From Lachnospiraceae bacterium (GTDB lineage: Bacteria; Bacillota; Clostridia; Lachnospirales; Lachnospiraceae), in assembly GCA_024695225.1 (NCBI GenBank), contig JAILIO010000089.1:1-5712 (forward strand): 5,712 bases of DNA. The letters are read 5' to 3'. Every line of letters begins with the position of its first letter. The stretch's first letter is position 1. This document shows, in pieces, positions 1 to 5,319 of this stretch. The translations under genes and the position numbers were made by a program. The notes beneath the pieces were generated by a model, which made no database searches, had not been told where the DNA came from, and worked only from the letters and a program-made list of their open reading frames with translations.

Positions 1-1
1 T

Positions 2-2998
2 ATCGAACCTGTCACCGGCGAAGGCGTTCTCGGAGCCATAAAGGCCGCGGTGCTGAAGGGCGGCACCTGCGTGGCAGGCTTCAATTCCGATCTGTCCGCT
101 GAGGAAGTTGAGGAGATTGCGGGATCCCAGGCTGCAGCCCAGGCCATAATCAGGGCGGCGGAGAAATACGATGTGCCCGTGACCGAGGAAAATGTGAAGG
201 ATGCCGCAAAGGCGGTGGATATGGCGCAGTCCCTGAGACCGCTGACCGCCGGGGAGACTGCGGCCATGGTGCTGGATGGCACAGGTCCCACAATAGAAGG
301 CATTTACATGGCAGAAAACAGCGGCAATGCTGCCAGGCCTGTGGATGAAGACATAGAGGGGGCAGGTCTCGAGGACGACATCGAAAAGGCCGTGAAGAGC
401 GCGGGTGGTGAGAATTTCCGGAACGCCACCTATGAGGAGACTCTGAGTTACGCCAAGGAAATGGTGTCTTACGGCGTTCCCCTCACCGACAGCAGCATAA
501 TCGATTATGTGAAAATAAGGACAACAAAGCTTCCCTCAGACCTCAGCACGGCGGCTGATGCGGCTGTGTCAGCCATTTCAGACGGGCTGCCCGGGGTGAA
601 GGGTGACCTCACAGACACCAGGAATGCGGCGATGAAGGCGGATGACCTTCTGCACAACGAAGCGGTGCTGGCCAGAGTCAGGGCGAAGATGTCGACCGAG
701 GCAAACCTTATCCTGGCAAAGAGTGGATTCTCAATTGATACATCTGATATGGAAGCCCTGGCAGATGCCCTGGAGAAAGCGGAGAGCGCGAGGCTCACAT
801 CCCTCTGGGGTTCAGACGGGGAGGAAGCTGTCGAGAAGGACAGGATATTCAACGAGACACTGGAAGCCATGGACAATATCAGGAGTGCCCCGGCATTCCT
901 TGCAGGCGTTGGCGTGACCGGGGAAGACGGCAGCCTCCGTATGGCAGATTTTATGACGGTGTCGGAAGTCAGGACTCAGGCCGTAACCATGACAGAGACC
1001 TTTGCCAGGATGGACATGACCTACGAAGCTGTGGGCACTCAGGTGAGGACAGACCTGGGGGACTCCATGACCAAGGCTTTCTCAAATGTGGATGATATAC
1101 TGGCTGATCTGGGGATAGAAAACAGCACTGCAAATGTCCGCGCGGTGAGGATACTGGGCTGGAACTCCCAGGAGATCACGGCAGAATCGGTCTACCGGGT
1201 GAGGGCGGCGGATGACAGCCTGAACGCCCTGGTTAACAAGCTGACACCCGCAGCTGCGCTGGACCTTGTGAGGCAGGGGGTCGACACGGTAAATACAGGC
1301 GTGAACGACCTTATTTACATGCTGGACGCCAGAGGCGGCAGTGAATACGAGGCCTACGATACCCTCGGGGAATTCGTGTACAAGATGGAGATCATGGGAG
1401 GCATCTCTGAAAATGAGAAGCAGAGCCTGATCGGCATATTCAGGCTTCTGAACCAGATCAAAAAGCATGACGACAGGTCTGTGGGCGGGATACTGAATTC
1501 CGGAAGGGACATGACCCTGGGGAATCTTTTCACGGAGAGCAAGTCCCTGAAGGCAGAGAATACCATCGATGTCTCTGTGGGCGAGGAATACAGGGGAAGT
1601 GACCACGAAACACAGAACTCCATAATGGAGCAGATAGAGAACCATACGAAGGCGGTTGCGGAAGAGATCACGGCAAAGGCTGAACCTGAGGATCTTGCAG
1701 CCCTTGGCAGCGAGCAGATACAGGGGATGACTCCGGACGCCCTTCTGGACGCGGTGATCGGGGCCGGGGCCGGTGGCTTTGGTGCCGAAGGTGGAAATGG
1801 AGGCAACGCAGGAAACGGTGCAGGAAACGGAAGCGGATCCGGAAACGGTAATGGGTACAGCACAGGCAGAGGGGCCGGCAACAGAAATGTGGCAGAGGGC
1901 TCCGGAAGGAACTCCCGGGGTATTCAGGGCGATCTGTCAGGCCTTAAGCTTGATGAAGAAAAAATGGAAAATGCAGCTCTTGACAGGGTGGCACAGCGGG
2001 CGGCTGAAACCGACGGCGGGGACACCGGACGGGATGCCGCATCCGGGGCTTATGAAGAGAAAATGATAACCGATATGAGGACTGTCCTCACAGAGAGCGC
2101 GATGGAAGAGGTTTTTGCCAGAGAGCTTTCAGCCTTCGGCGGCAGGACCACTATTTACGGTGCCCAGGCATTGAAGTCCCTCAGGACCGAAAGGGGCGGA
2201 TATTTGAAGAAGGCAGTGGGTGAAGGGGGTGGAAAGGCTCCCGACACTGAGGGGATCATTTCCGCTTTCACGGGACCTGAAGAGGCGGCAGAAGCCACTG
2301 ACAGAATGTGCAGTGAACTTGAGGAGGCGCTGGATGAGAGGCTTTCCTCAGATGAAGGGATAACCTATCTGGACATACAGGCTCTGAAAGCCGCACGGAG
2401 ACAGGTGTCGGTCATAAGGCAGCTGTCCAGGGAAGAAGATTATGAGGTTCCGGTGGAACTCAACGGGAATCTCACAAGCGTCAATGTGAAACTGATACAC
2501 GGCGATGTGAAGGGGAGAGTGTACGCTTCAATGGAGCCGGGAGAAGGCATGGCAGTGTCGTCCTCATTTACGCTTACGGGAAATGAAGTCTCGGGATATG
2601 TGGTCTGCACGGGTGAAGGGATGAAGGAAATGCTGGAGTCCATGAAAGACCGCATTCTGGAAGACTTTGAAGGCAGTATAGAGGTGATTGGCGCGGATAC
2701 TTTGGATGCCGGGAGATTTGACATGAAGGCCGCAGAGGAGAAGGAAGCTTCGAGGAAAGCGGGAAGCAGCGCTGTTGCAGCGGGAAGCGTCGCATCGGCA
2801 GTAGGAAACAGCGCTTTTGCAGCGGGAAGCGTCGCATCGGCAGTAGGAAACAGCGCATCGGCAACGGGAAGCAGTGCTTTTGCAGCGGGAAGCGTCGGGA
2901 CAGGTGCCGGAGCGGAGGCCTCAGGGGACGCATCCACTGCAGATCTCTACAGGCTTGCGAAAAATCTCCTCACCGCAGTCTCCGGGATCCGGGGATAA
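2..2998 (+). CDS. Large flagellar-locus protein, DUF6240-like with FliK-like C-terminal domain (5' partial)
   Basis: The frame is open from the first full codon (position 2), so the true start lies upstream; the GTG at 50 is internal. There are 998 codons plus a stop (residues counted from position 2). The mostly helical N-terminal two thirds resembles DUF6240 proteins of flagellated Clostridia: see residues ~230-261 (MSTEANLILAKSGFSIDT) and ~338-516 (LGDSMTKAFSNVDDILADLG, then NVRAVRILGWNSQEIT). A Gly/Asn linker follows (587-629), then a helical stretch. Residues ~815-906 alternate beta strands (VPVELNGNLTSVNVKL) with an amphipathic helix (MKEMLESMKDRILEDF), the order found in the FliK hook-length-control C-terminal domain. 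A Ser/Ala/Gly repeat tail ends the protein. No signal peptide or membrane segment is visible in this part. Inference: a FliK-like regulator of hook length or export specificity, suggested by domain order and by flagellin and fliS downstream. The DUF6240 call is from memory and the FliK resemblance is structural rather than strong identity. Confidence 0.8.
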   Translation: MEPVTGEGVLGAIKAAVLKGGTCVAGFNSDLSAEEVEEIAGSQAAAQAIIRAAEKYDVPVTEENVKDAAKAVDMAQSLRPLTAGETAAMVLDGTGPTIEGIYMAENSGNAARPVDEDIEGAGLEDDIEKAVKSAGGENFRNATYEETLSYAKEMVSYGVPLTDSSIIDYVKIRTTKLPSDLSTAADAAVSAISDGLPGVKGDLTDTRNAAMKADDLLHNEAVLARVRAKMSTEANLILAKSGFSIDTSDMEALADALEKAESARLTSLWGSDGEEAVEKDRIFNETLEAMDNIRSAPAFLAGVGVTGEDGSLRMADFMTVSEVRTQAVTMTETFARMDMTYEAVGTQVRTDLGDSMTKAFSNVDDILADLGIENSTANVRAVRILGWNSQEITAESVYRVRAADDSLNALVNKLTPAAALDLVRQGVDTVNTGVNDLIYMLDARGGSEYEAYDTLGEFVYKMEIMGGISENEKQSLIGIFRLLNQIKKHDDRSVGGILNSGRDMTLGNLFTESKSLKAENTIDVSVGEEYRGSDHETQNSIMEQIENHTKAVAEEITAKAEPEDLAALGSEQIQGMTPDALLDAVIGAGAGGFGAEGGNGGNAGNGAGNGSGSGNGNGYSTGRGAGNRNVAEGSGRNSRGIQGDLSGLKLDEEKMENAALDRVAQRAAETDGGDTGRDAASGAYEEKMITDMRTVLTESAMEEVFARELSAFGGRTTIYGAQALKSLRTERGGYLKKAVGEGGGKAPDTEGIISAFTGPEEAAEATDRMCSELEEALDERLSSDEGITYLDIQALKAARRQVSVIRQLSREEDYEVPVELNGNLTSVNVKLIHGDVKGRVYASMEPGEGMAVSSSFTLTGNEVSGYVVCTGEGMKEMLESMKDRILEDFEGSIEVIGADTLDAGRFDMKAAEEKEASRKAGSSAVAAGSVASAVGNSAFAAGSVASAVGNSASATGSSAFAAGSVGTGAGAEASGDASTADLYRLAKNLLTAVSGIRG
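1760..1888 (+). repeat. Gly/Asn-rich low-complexity linker inside the DUF6240-like gene
   Basis: Residues ~587-629 of the upstream protein (numbered from position 2) are almost entirely Gly, Asn, Ala and Ser, with recurring GNGAGNGSGSGNGNG-type runs encoded by repeated gga-aac and ggt-gga codons. This is a flexible linker separating the helical DUF6240-like core from the C-terminal half with the FliK-like domain. The repeated codons make it prone to slippage, so its length probably varies between strains. Confidence 0.8.
2762..2896 (+). repeat. 42-bp in-frame tandem repeats (Ser/Ala/Gly tail)
   Basis: Unit 1 (2762-2803) and unit 2 (2804-2845) are 42 bp each and encode GSSAVAAGSVASAV and GNSAFAAGSVASAV. 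They differ at only two bases. Unit 3 (2846-2866) is a 21-bp derivative (GNSASAT) lacking the seven middle codons. Unit 4 (2867-2896) returns to GSSAFAAGSV before diverging. All changes preserve the reading frame. The repeats lie just after the FliK-like domain and about 35 codons before the stop. Near-identity at the DNA level, including synonymous positions, points to recent duplication and deletion. Confidence 0.93.
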
Positions 2999-3025
2999 AA
3001 TAAAGTTCTGCCGGTGGATCTTAGC

Positions 3026-3105
3026 GGGTCACAAGGCAGATGGGTCACAAGGCAGACGGATCACAAGGCAGACAGGTCGTATGGCATGCGGATCATATGG
3101 CGGAG
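3026..3105 (+). repeat. 16-bp direct tandem array upstream of the flagellin promoter
   Basis: Five head-to-tail 16-bp units lie at 3026-3041, 3042-3057, 3058-3073, 3074-3089 and 3090-3105. Units 1-3 are nearly identical (GGGTCACAAGGCAGAY, with GGA replacing GGG in unit 3). Units 4 and 5 are decayed but keep GGTC/GGATC and the ATGGC core. Because 16 is not a multiple of 3, this is not a peptide repeat. The array starts 27 bp after the upstream stop codon and ends 33 bp before the -35 element. It could be a protein-binding array or simply a replication-slippage product; the sequence does not decide between them. Confidence 0.85.
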
Positions 3106-3138
3106 TGTGTGGTTCAGCCGGAGGCGATCGACCGAAGG

Positions 3139-3165
3139 TTAATTTTTGCAGGAAAGTGACGATAT
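3139..3165 (+). promoter_or_regulatory. Sigma-28 (SigD/FliA) promoter of the flagellin gene
   Basis: The -35 is TTAATTTT (3139-3146) and the -10 is GACGATAT (3158-3165), separated by 11 bp. The sigma-28 consensus is TAAAGTTT, N11, GCCGATAA, so each half matches 6 of 8 positions with exact spacing. Transcription should begin near 3171, giving a leader of about 190 nt. Late flagellar genes such as flagellin are classically sigma-28 dependent, which fits the gene downstream. No other site of similar quality was found between 2999 and 3361. Confidence 0.75.
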
Positions 3166-3236
3166 AAAAGGTACAGCGGTTTTTAAATCAAAACATATTC
3201 CGGAGAGATCACGGTGAACAACCGGCGATACTTCGG

Positions 3237-3365
3237 ATGATAAAGCTTAAGGCCAGGGAACGGCCGTTTTACGACAAGGATGTCAGGACAAATGGAAAGA
3301 TACAGGGGTACGCAGATGGATCTGTGGCAGATATCTGTATCGGAATACAGGGAGGACATCCATGA
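3237..3365 (+). CDS. Possible 42-aa leader ORF overlapping the flagellin start
   Basis: ATG at 3237 opens a 42-codon frame beginning MIKLKARERPFYDK and ending CIGIQGGHP. Its TGA (3363-3365) overlaps the flagellin ATG in an ATGA arrangement typical of translational coupling. Its own ATG likewise overlaps the TGA (3238-3240) of an eight-codon frame starting at GTG 3214, which has a GGAGAG Shine-Dalgarno at 3202-3207. I do not recognise the peptide. Against it: the ATG has no strong Shine-Dalgarno of its own, codon use is less GC-ending than in flagellin, and an open frame of this size can occur by chance. It occupies the same bases as the GGA hairpins, so its translation, if real, would remodel them. 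Confidence 0.25.
   Translation: MIKLKARERPFYDKDVRTNGKIQGYADGSVADICIGIQGGHP
3251..3265 (+). promoter_or_regulatory. Leader hairpin 1 with GGGA loop
   Basis: Stem GGCC/GGCC (4 bp) closes a seven-base loop AGGGAAC containing GGA at 3257-3259. The right arm is also part of a perfect 10-bp palindrome, AACGGCCGTT (3259-3268), so the DNA or RNA could fold differently. This is the weakest of the GGA hairpins in the leader, listed because it continues the pattern. Confidence 0.4.
3273..3284 (+). promoter_or_regulatory. High-match CsrA site: GACA-AGGA-TGTC hairpin
   Basis: The RNA segment ACAAGGAUGU (3274-3283) is identical to the core of the CsrA in-vitro-selected consensus (RUACARGGAUGU), and the flanking GACA/UGUC form a 4-bp stem that places GGA in the tetraloop, the geometry CsrA prefers. 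It sits about 80 nt upstream of the flagellin start, comparable to an upstream tethering site of the kind known in Bacillus subtilis hag. A second GGA follows at 3286-3288. Confidence 0.62.
3311..3326 (+). promoter_or_regulatory. Leader hairpin 3 with UGGA tetraloop
   Basis: CGCAGA (3311-3316) pairs with UCUGUG (3321-3326) over 6 bp including one G-U, leaving the tetraloop UGGA. This is the same loop architecture as the hairpin at 3273-3284. It lies inside the longer alternative pairing of 3299-3305 with 3335-3341. Confidence 0.5.
3335..3356 (+). promoter_or_regulatory. SD-proximal hairpin, CsrA-like site and flagellin ribosome binding site
   Basis: CTGTAT (3335-3340) and ATACAG (3345-3350) form a 6-bp stem with loop CGGA. 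The right arm runs straight into the Shine-Dalgarno AGGGAGGA (3349-3356), 5 nt before the flagellin ATG at 3362. AUACAGGGA (3345-3353) matches the first nine positions of the CsrA consensus RUACARGGA exactly, so CsrA bound here would block ribosomes. CTGTATC (3335-3341) can instead pair with GATACAG (3299-3305) over 7 bp, which would free this site. The strong Shine-Dalgarno also fixes 3362 as the start. Confidence 0.68.
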
Positions 3366-4612
3366 GAATATCGTACAACGCGCAGGCAATGGCAGCAAAC
3401 ACACACCTCAACATCGCTAACGCCAAGGTTTCCACATCCACGGAGAGGCTTTCCTCAGGAAAGAAGATCAATTCCGCAAAGGATGCGCCCTCGGGCTTTT
3501 CAATAGCAAAGAGAACAGCGCTTCAGATCAGAGGCCTTTCAGCATCCATGGATGCAGTCAGCACGGGGTCCGATGTGGCCAGCACCGCGGACAGCGCGCT
3601 GGGTGAGATCCACGACATGCTCCAGAGGATGAACGAACTGGCGGTGAAGGCGGCGAACGACACGCTGTCAAAGGAAGACAGGGATTATTGCCAGACTGAG
3701 ATAGAAGAGCTGAAGAAAGAGATCACAAGGATCTCAGAGGATACGGATTTCAACGGCGAGCACCTTTTGGACGGACGTTTCGGAAAGCATGCTTACGTTA
3801 ACAGCAATTCCGCCCAGGATTCTGCCGCTGCCGGTGAAAATAAAGCAGCAAAGGTTGAGTTTGTGGACTCACAGGTTCAGGTCGGGAAATATAAAGCCGA
3901 GTTTTCCCTTGGAACAAAATCAAATTCGGACGGCACCATGGACATAGATGAGGATTCCACCACGGTCACAATGATGTACGACTCCGACGGTGACGGAACA
4001 TACGATGCGGAAGTGAAGGACATCAAGGTCGTAAAAACAGATAATCAATATGTGACAAGCAACAGTGGCGATGAAAAAGAGAGAAAGACGGTACAGACTG
4101 CACTGACCATAAACACTGCCGACGGAGGCGAGTACACATTCTCCTTCGGGTCTGATTTTACAAGCGGAACTCTGGAATTTGAGGTTGCAGATCTCGGACC
4201 CATGGCTGTCCAGGCCGGCGCAAATAAAGACCAGCTGATCGAGATAGAGATCCCCAAGATGTCTCTCCTTACACTGGGAGTCGCCGGAGTGAACGTGTCC
4301 ACATACGATGACAACGGAGCGACCAATGCGGCAGGCGCTTCAAAGGCCATCGAAGATATAAAATATGCAATAGATTATGTGTCCAAGACCAGGGCTACAG
4401 TGGGCGCCCAGCAGAACAGGCTGGAGCACTCGGCATCAAGCCTTTCCGCAACACATGAAGCAATGGTGAACGCTCTGTCCACACTGGAAGACACGGATAT
4501 GGCCACTGAGACTACAGAGCATTCAACACAGCAGATCCTGATGCAGGCGGCCACATCGGTGCTGGCTCAGGCCAATGACAGACCCAGCGAGGTGTTGCAG
4601 CTCCTGCAGTGA
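3362..4612 (+). CDS. hag: Flagellin
   Basis: This is the filament subunit, exported through the flagellar type III apparatus and polymerised outside the cell. It has 416 residues. Conserved D0/D1 regions occupy residues 1-140 (MRISYNAQAMAANTHLNIAN, later LQRMNELAVKAAN) and ~280-416 (VLAQANDRPSEVLQLLQ at the end). A variable surface domain of about 140 residues lies between. R89, L93 and E113 sit where Salmonella flagellin has its TLR5-contacting R90, L94 and E114. Oddities: the usual DDAAG block is DAPSG (41-45); Cys110 lies in D1 although flagellins rarely contain Cys; residues 207-218 form an EF-hand-like DSDGDGTYDAEV loop. The start is fixed by AGGGAGGA 5 nt upstream and the standard flagellin N-terminus. 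It is preceded by a sigma-28 promoter and a structured leader and followed by its chaperone gene fliS. hag is the Firmicutes name; fliC is equivalent. Confidence 0.97.
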   Translation: MRISYNAQAMAANTHLNIANAKVSTSTERLSSGKKINSAKDAPSGFSIAKRTALQIRGLSASMDAVSTGSDVASTADSALGEIHDMLQRMNELAVKAANDTLSKEDRDYCQTEIEELKKEITRISEDTDFNGEHLLDGRFGKHAYVNSNSAQDSAAAGENKAAKVEFVDSQVQVGKYKAEFSLGTKSNSDGTMDIDEDSTTVTMMYDSDGDGTYDAEVKDIKVVKTDNQYVTSNSGDEKERKTVQTALTINTADGGEYTFSFGSDFTSGTLEFEVADLGPMAVQAGANKDQLIEIEIPKMSLLTLGVAGVNVSTYDDNGATNAAGASKAIEDIKYAIDYVSKTRATVGAQQNRLEHSASSLSATHEAMVNALSTLEDTDMATETTEHSTQQILMQAATSVLAQANDRPSEVLQLLQ

Positions 4613-4619
4613 TCTGCAG
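4604..4619 (+). other. Small inverted repeat across the flagellin stop codon
   Basis: CTGCAG-TGAT-CTGCAG forms a 6-bp stem whose loop holds the TGA stop (4610-4612). No T-run follows, so it is not an intrinsic terminator. It could protect the 3' end of a processed flagellin message, or be incidental because CTGCAG is itself a palindrome. Confidence 0.4.
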
Positions 4620-4677
4620 CCGGGAAGGTCTTGATTTATCATATTCTTTGGAAGCAGAACTTGAATGAGTATCGATG

Positions 4678-4721
4678 ATCAGACAGATGGGTTCTGATAT
4701 TACGGATAGGAATTACGGATA
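4678..4721 (+). repeat. Flagellin-fliS spacer: hairpin plus 10-bp direct repeat
   Basis: ATCAGA (4678-4683) and TCTGAT (4693-4698) can form a 6-bp stem with a nine-base loop. Immediately after it, ATTACGGATA occurs twice (4699-4708 and 4712-4721), separated by GGA, a 13-bp period. No T-run follows the hairpin and I see no convincing sigma-28 or sigma-A promoter anywhere in 4613-4829, so the spacer gives no clear evidence of a transcription boundary between flagellin and fliS. Confidence 0.5.
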
Positions 4722-4755
4722 AATATAGCGCAGTAAGGACAGTATGTGATGCGGT

Positions 4756-4833
4756 ATGAGCATTACAGGAGATGGCATTTATTTGCCGGGAAGTGCAGTG
4801 GTTTTTGGGAGACAGAGAGGCGGTAGAAAATGA
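4756..4833 (+). CDS. Possible 25-aa ORF overlapping the fliS start
   Basis: ATG at 4756 opens 25 codons (starting MSITGDGIYLPGSAVVFG) ending at TGA 4831-4833, which overlaps the fliS ATG at 4830 as ATGA. There is no well-spaced Shine-Dalgarno for this ATG. The overlap geometry is the same as for the small ORF before flagellin, which is the only reason to list it. Chance is a reasonable explanation. Confidence 0.15.
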   Translation: MSITGDGIYLPGSAVVFGRQRGGRK

Positions 4834-5279
4834 CAGATGAACAGAAGAATGCTTTCAAATTAAGGGTTGCATCTGCCAACAAGACGGAGATGGTCACCAT
4901 TATCTACGATATCCTGCTGACATATCTGGATGATGCTGATGCTGCCATAGAGAAAAAGGACAGGGAAGAGCGGATATCGGCGGAACGCCATATGCGCGGG
5001 TGCGTGTCCATGCTGATAGAGTCCGTGCAGCCGGAAGTGCCTACTGCCAAGGATCTTTATCAGATATACAGTTATATCGGAAAACTGATAAACAGGTACG
5101 CTCAGAAGGGCGACCGCACCGCTGTCCAGGAGATCAGAAGGCTTGTGACGAGCATGAGAGATACCTGGAAGCAGGTGGAGAAGTACGATACGGACGGGCC
5201 TGTTATGAACAATACAAAGCAGATATACGCCGGGATGACCTACGGGCCGGGCGGCGTTGCCAACGAATATGTCAAGTGA
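4830..5279 (+). CDS. fliS: Flagellar export chaperone FliS
   Basis: FliS is a cytoplasmic helical-bundle chaperone that binds the C-terminus of flagellin, prevents premature polymerisation and escorts it to the export gate. The protein has 149 residues. ANKTEMVTIIYDILLTYLDD (15-34) corresponds to the family's first long helix, where other FliS proteins have a SPEELLLMLYDG-like motif. Helices at ~48-66 and ~73-92 and the terminal RRLVTSMRDTWKQV (103-116) complete the fold. It is longer than the usual ~125-130 residues because of a polar, Gly-rich tail (~117-149). There is no signal peptide. The start is supported by GAGAGG (4815-4820) 9 nt upstream. It lies 217 bp after flagellin on the same strand, with no terminator evident between them, so cotranscription down to the terminator at 5404 is likely. 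Direct flagellin-fliS adjacency fits a chaperone-substrate pair. Confidence 0.9.
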   Translation: MTDEQKNAFKLRVASANKTEMVTIIYDILLTYLDDADAAIEKKDREERISAERHMRGCVSMLIESVQPEVPTAKDLYQIYSYIGKLINRYAQKGDRTAVQEIRRLVTSMRDTWKQVEKYDTDGPVMNNTKQIYAGMTYGPGGVANEYVK

Positions 5280-5319
5280 CTAAGGGTCAGTGAAGCCGGG
5301 TCTGTGGCGAAGGATTTGT

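Larger units (their letters stand above)
3172..3361 (+). promoter_or_regulatory. Long structured flagellin leader with multiple GGA hairpins (candidate CsrA/FliW-controlled 5' UTR)
   Basis: This is the stretch from the expected transcription start to the flagellin ATG. GGA occurs repeatedly, several times in the loop of a short hairpin: GGCC-AGGGAAC-GGCC (3251-3265), GACA-AGGA-TGTC (3273-3284), CGCAGA-TGGA-TCTGTG (3311-3326) and CTGTAT-CGGA-ATACAG (3335-3350). CsrA binds GGA in hairpin loops, with an ideal target close to RUACARGGAUGU, and in Bacillus subtilis it represses flagellin (hag) through two leader sites, one overlapping the Shine-Dalgarno, until FliW sequesters it. The same arrangement is visible here with more sites. 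csrA and fliW are not in the window, so regulation is inferred from RNA sequence alone. Confidence 0.62.

Noticed and set aside
50..52. GTG as start of the large upstream gene
   Set aside because: The frame is open from position 2 with protein-like sequence before it and there is no Shine-Dalgarno ahead of the GTG, so the gene begins outside the window.
1082..1881. Long minus-strand ORFs opposite the DUF6240-like gene
   Set aside because: Pro/Ser-rich mirror frames of a GC-biased coding strand, with no recognisable domains or ribosome binding sites.
2440..2937. Minus-strand ORFs with repeated leucine/proline motifs
   Set aside because: The apparent protein repeats are the reverse reading of the 42-bp repeats in the plus-strand gene.
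3026..3105. CRISPR-like array
   Set aside because: The 16-bp units are contiguous with no spacers, so it is a simple tandem repeat.
3241..3270. Second sigma-28 promoter at TAAA 3241 with GCCGTTTT
   Set aside because: The spacing is too long and the -10 lacks the GATA core; the site at 3139-3165 is clearly better.
4604..4619. Terminator at the end of flagellin
   Set aside because: The 6-bp stem overlaps the stop codon and is not followed by a T-run.
4678..4698. Terminator in the flagellin-fliS spacer
   Set aside because: AT-containing 6-bp stem, large loop and no following T-run.
4720..4758. Sigma-28 promoter for fliS (TAAA at 4720)
   Set aside because: The sequence at the required distance (ACAGTATG) does not resemble GCCGATAA, and no other spacing improves it.
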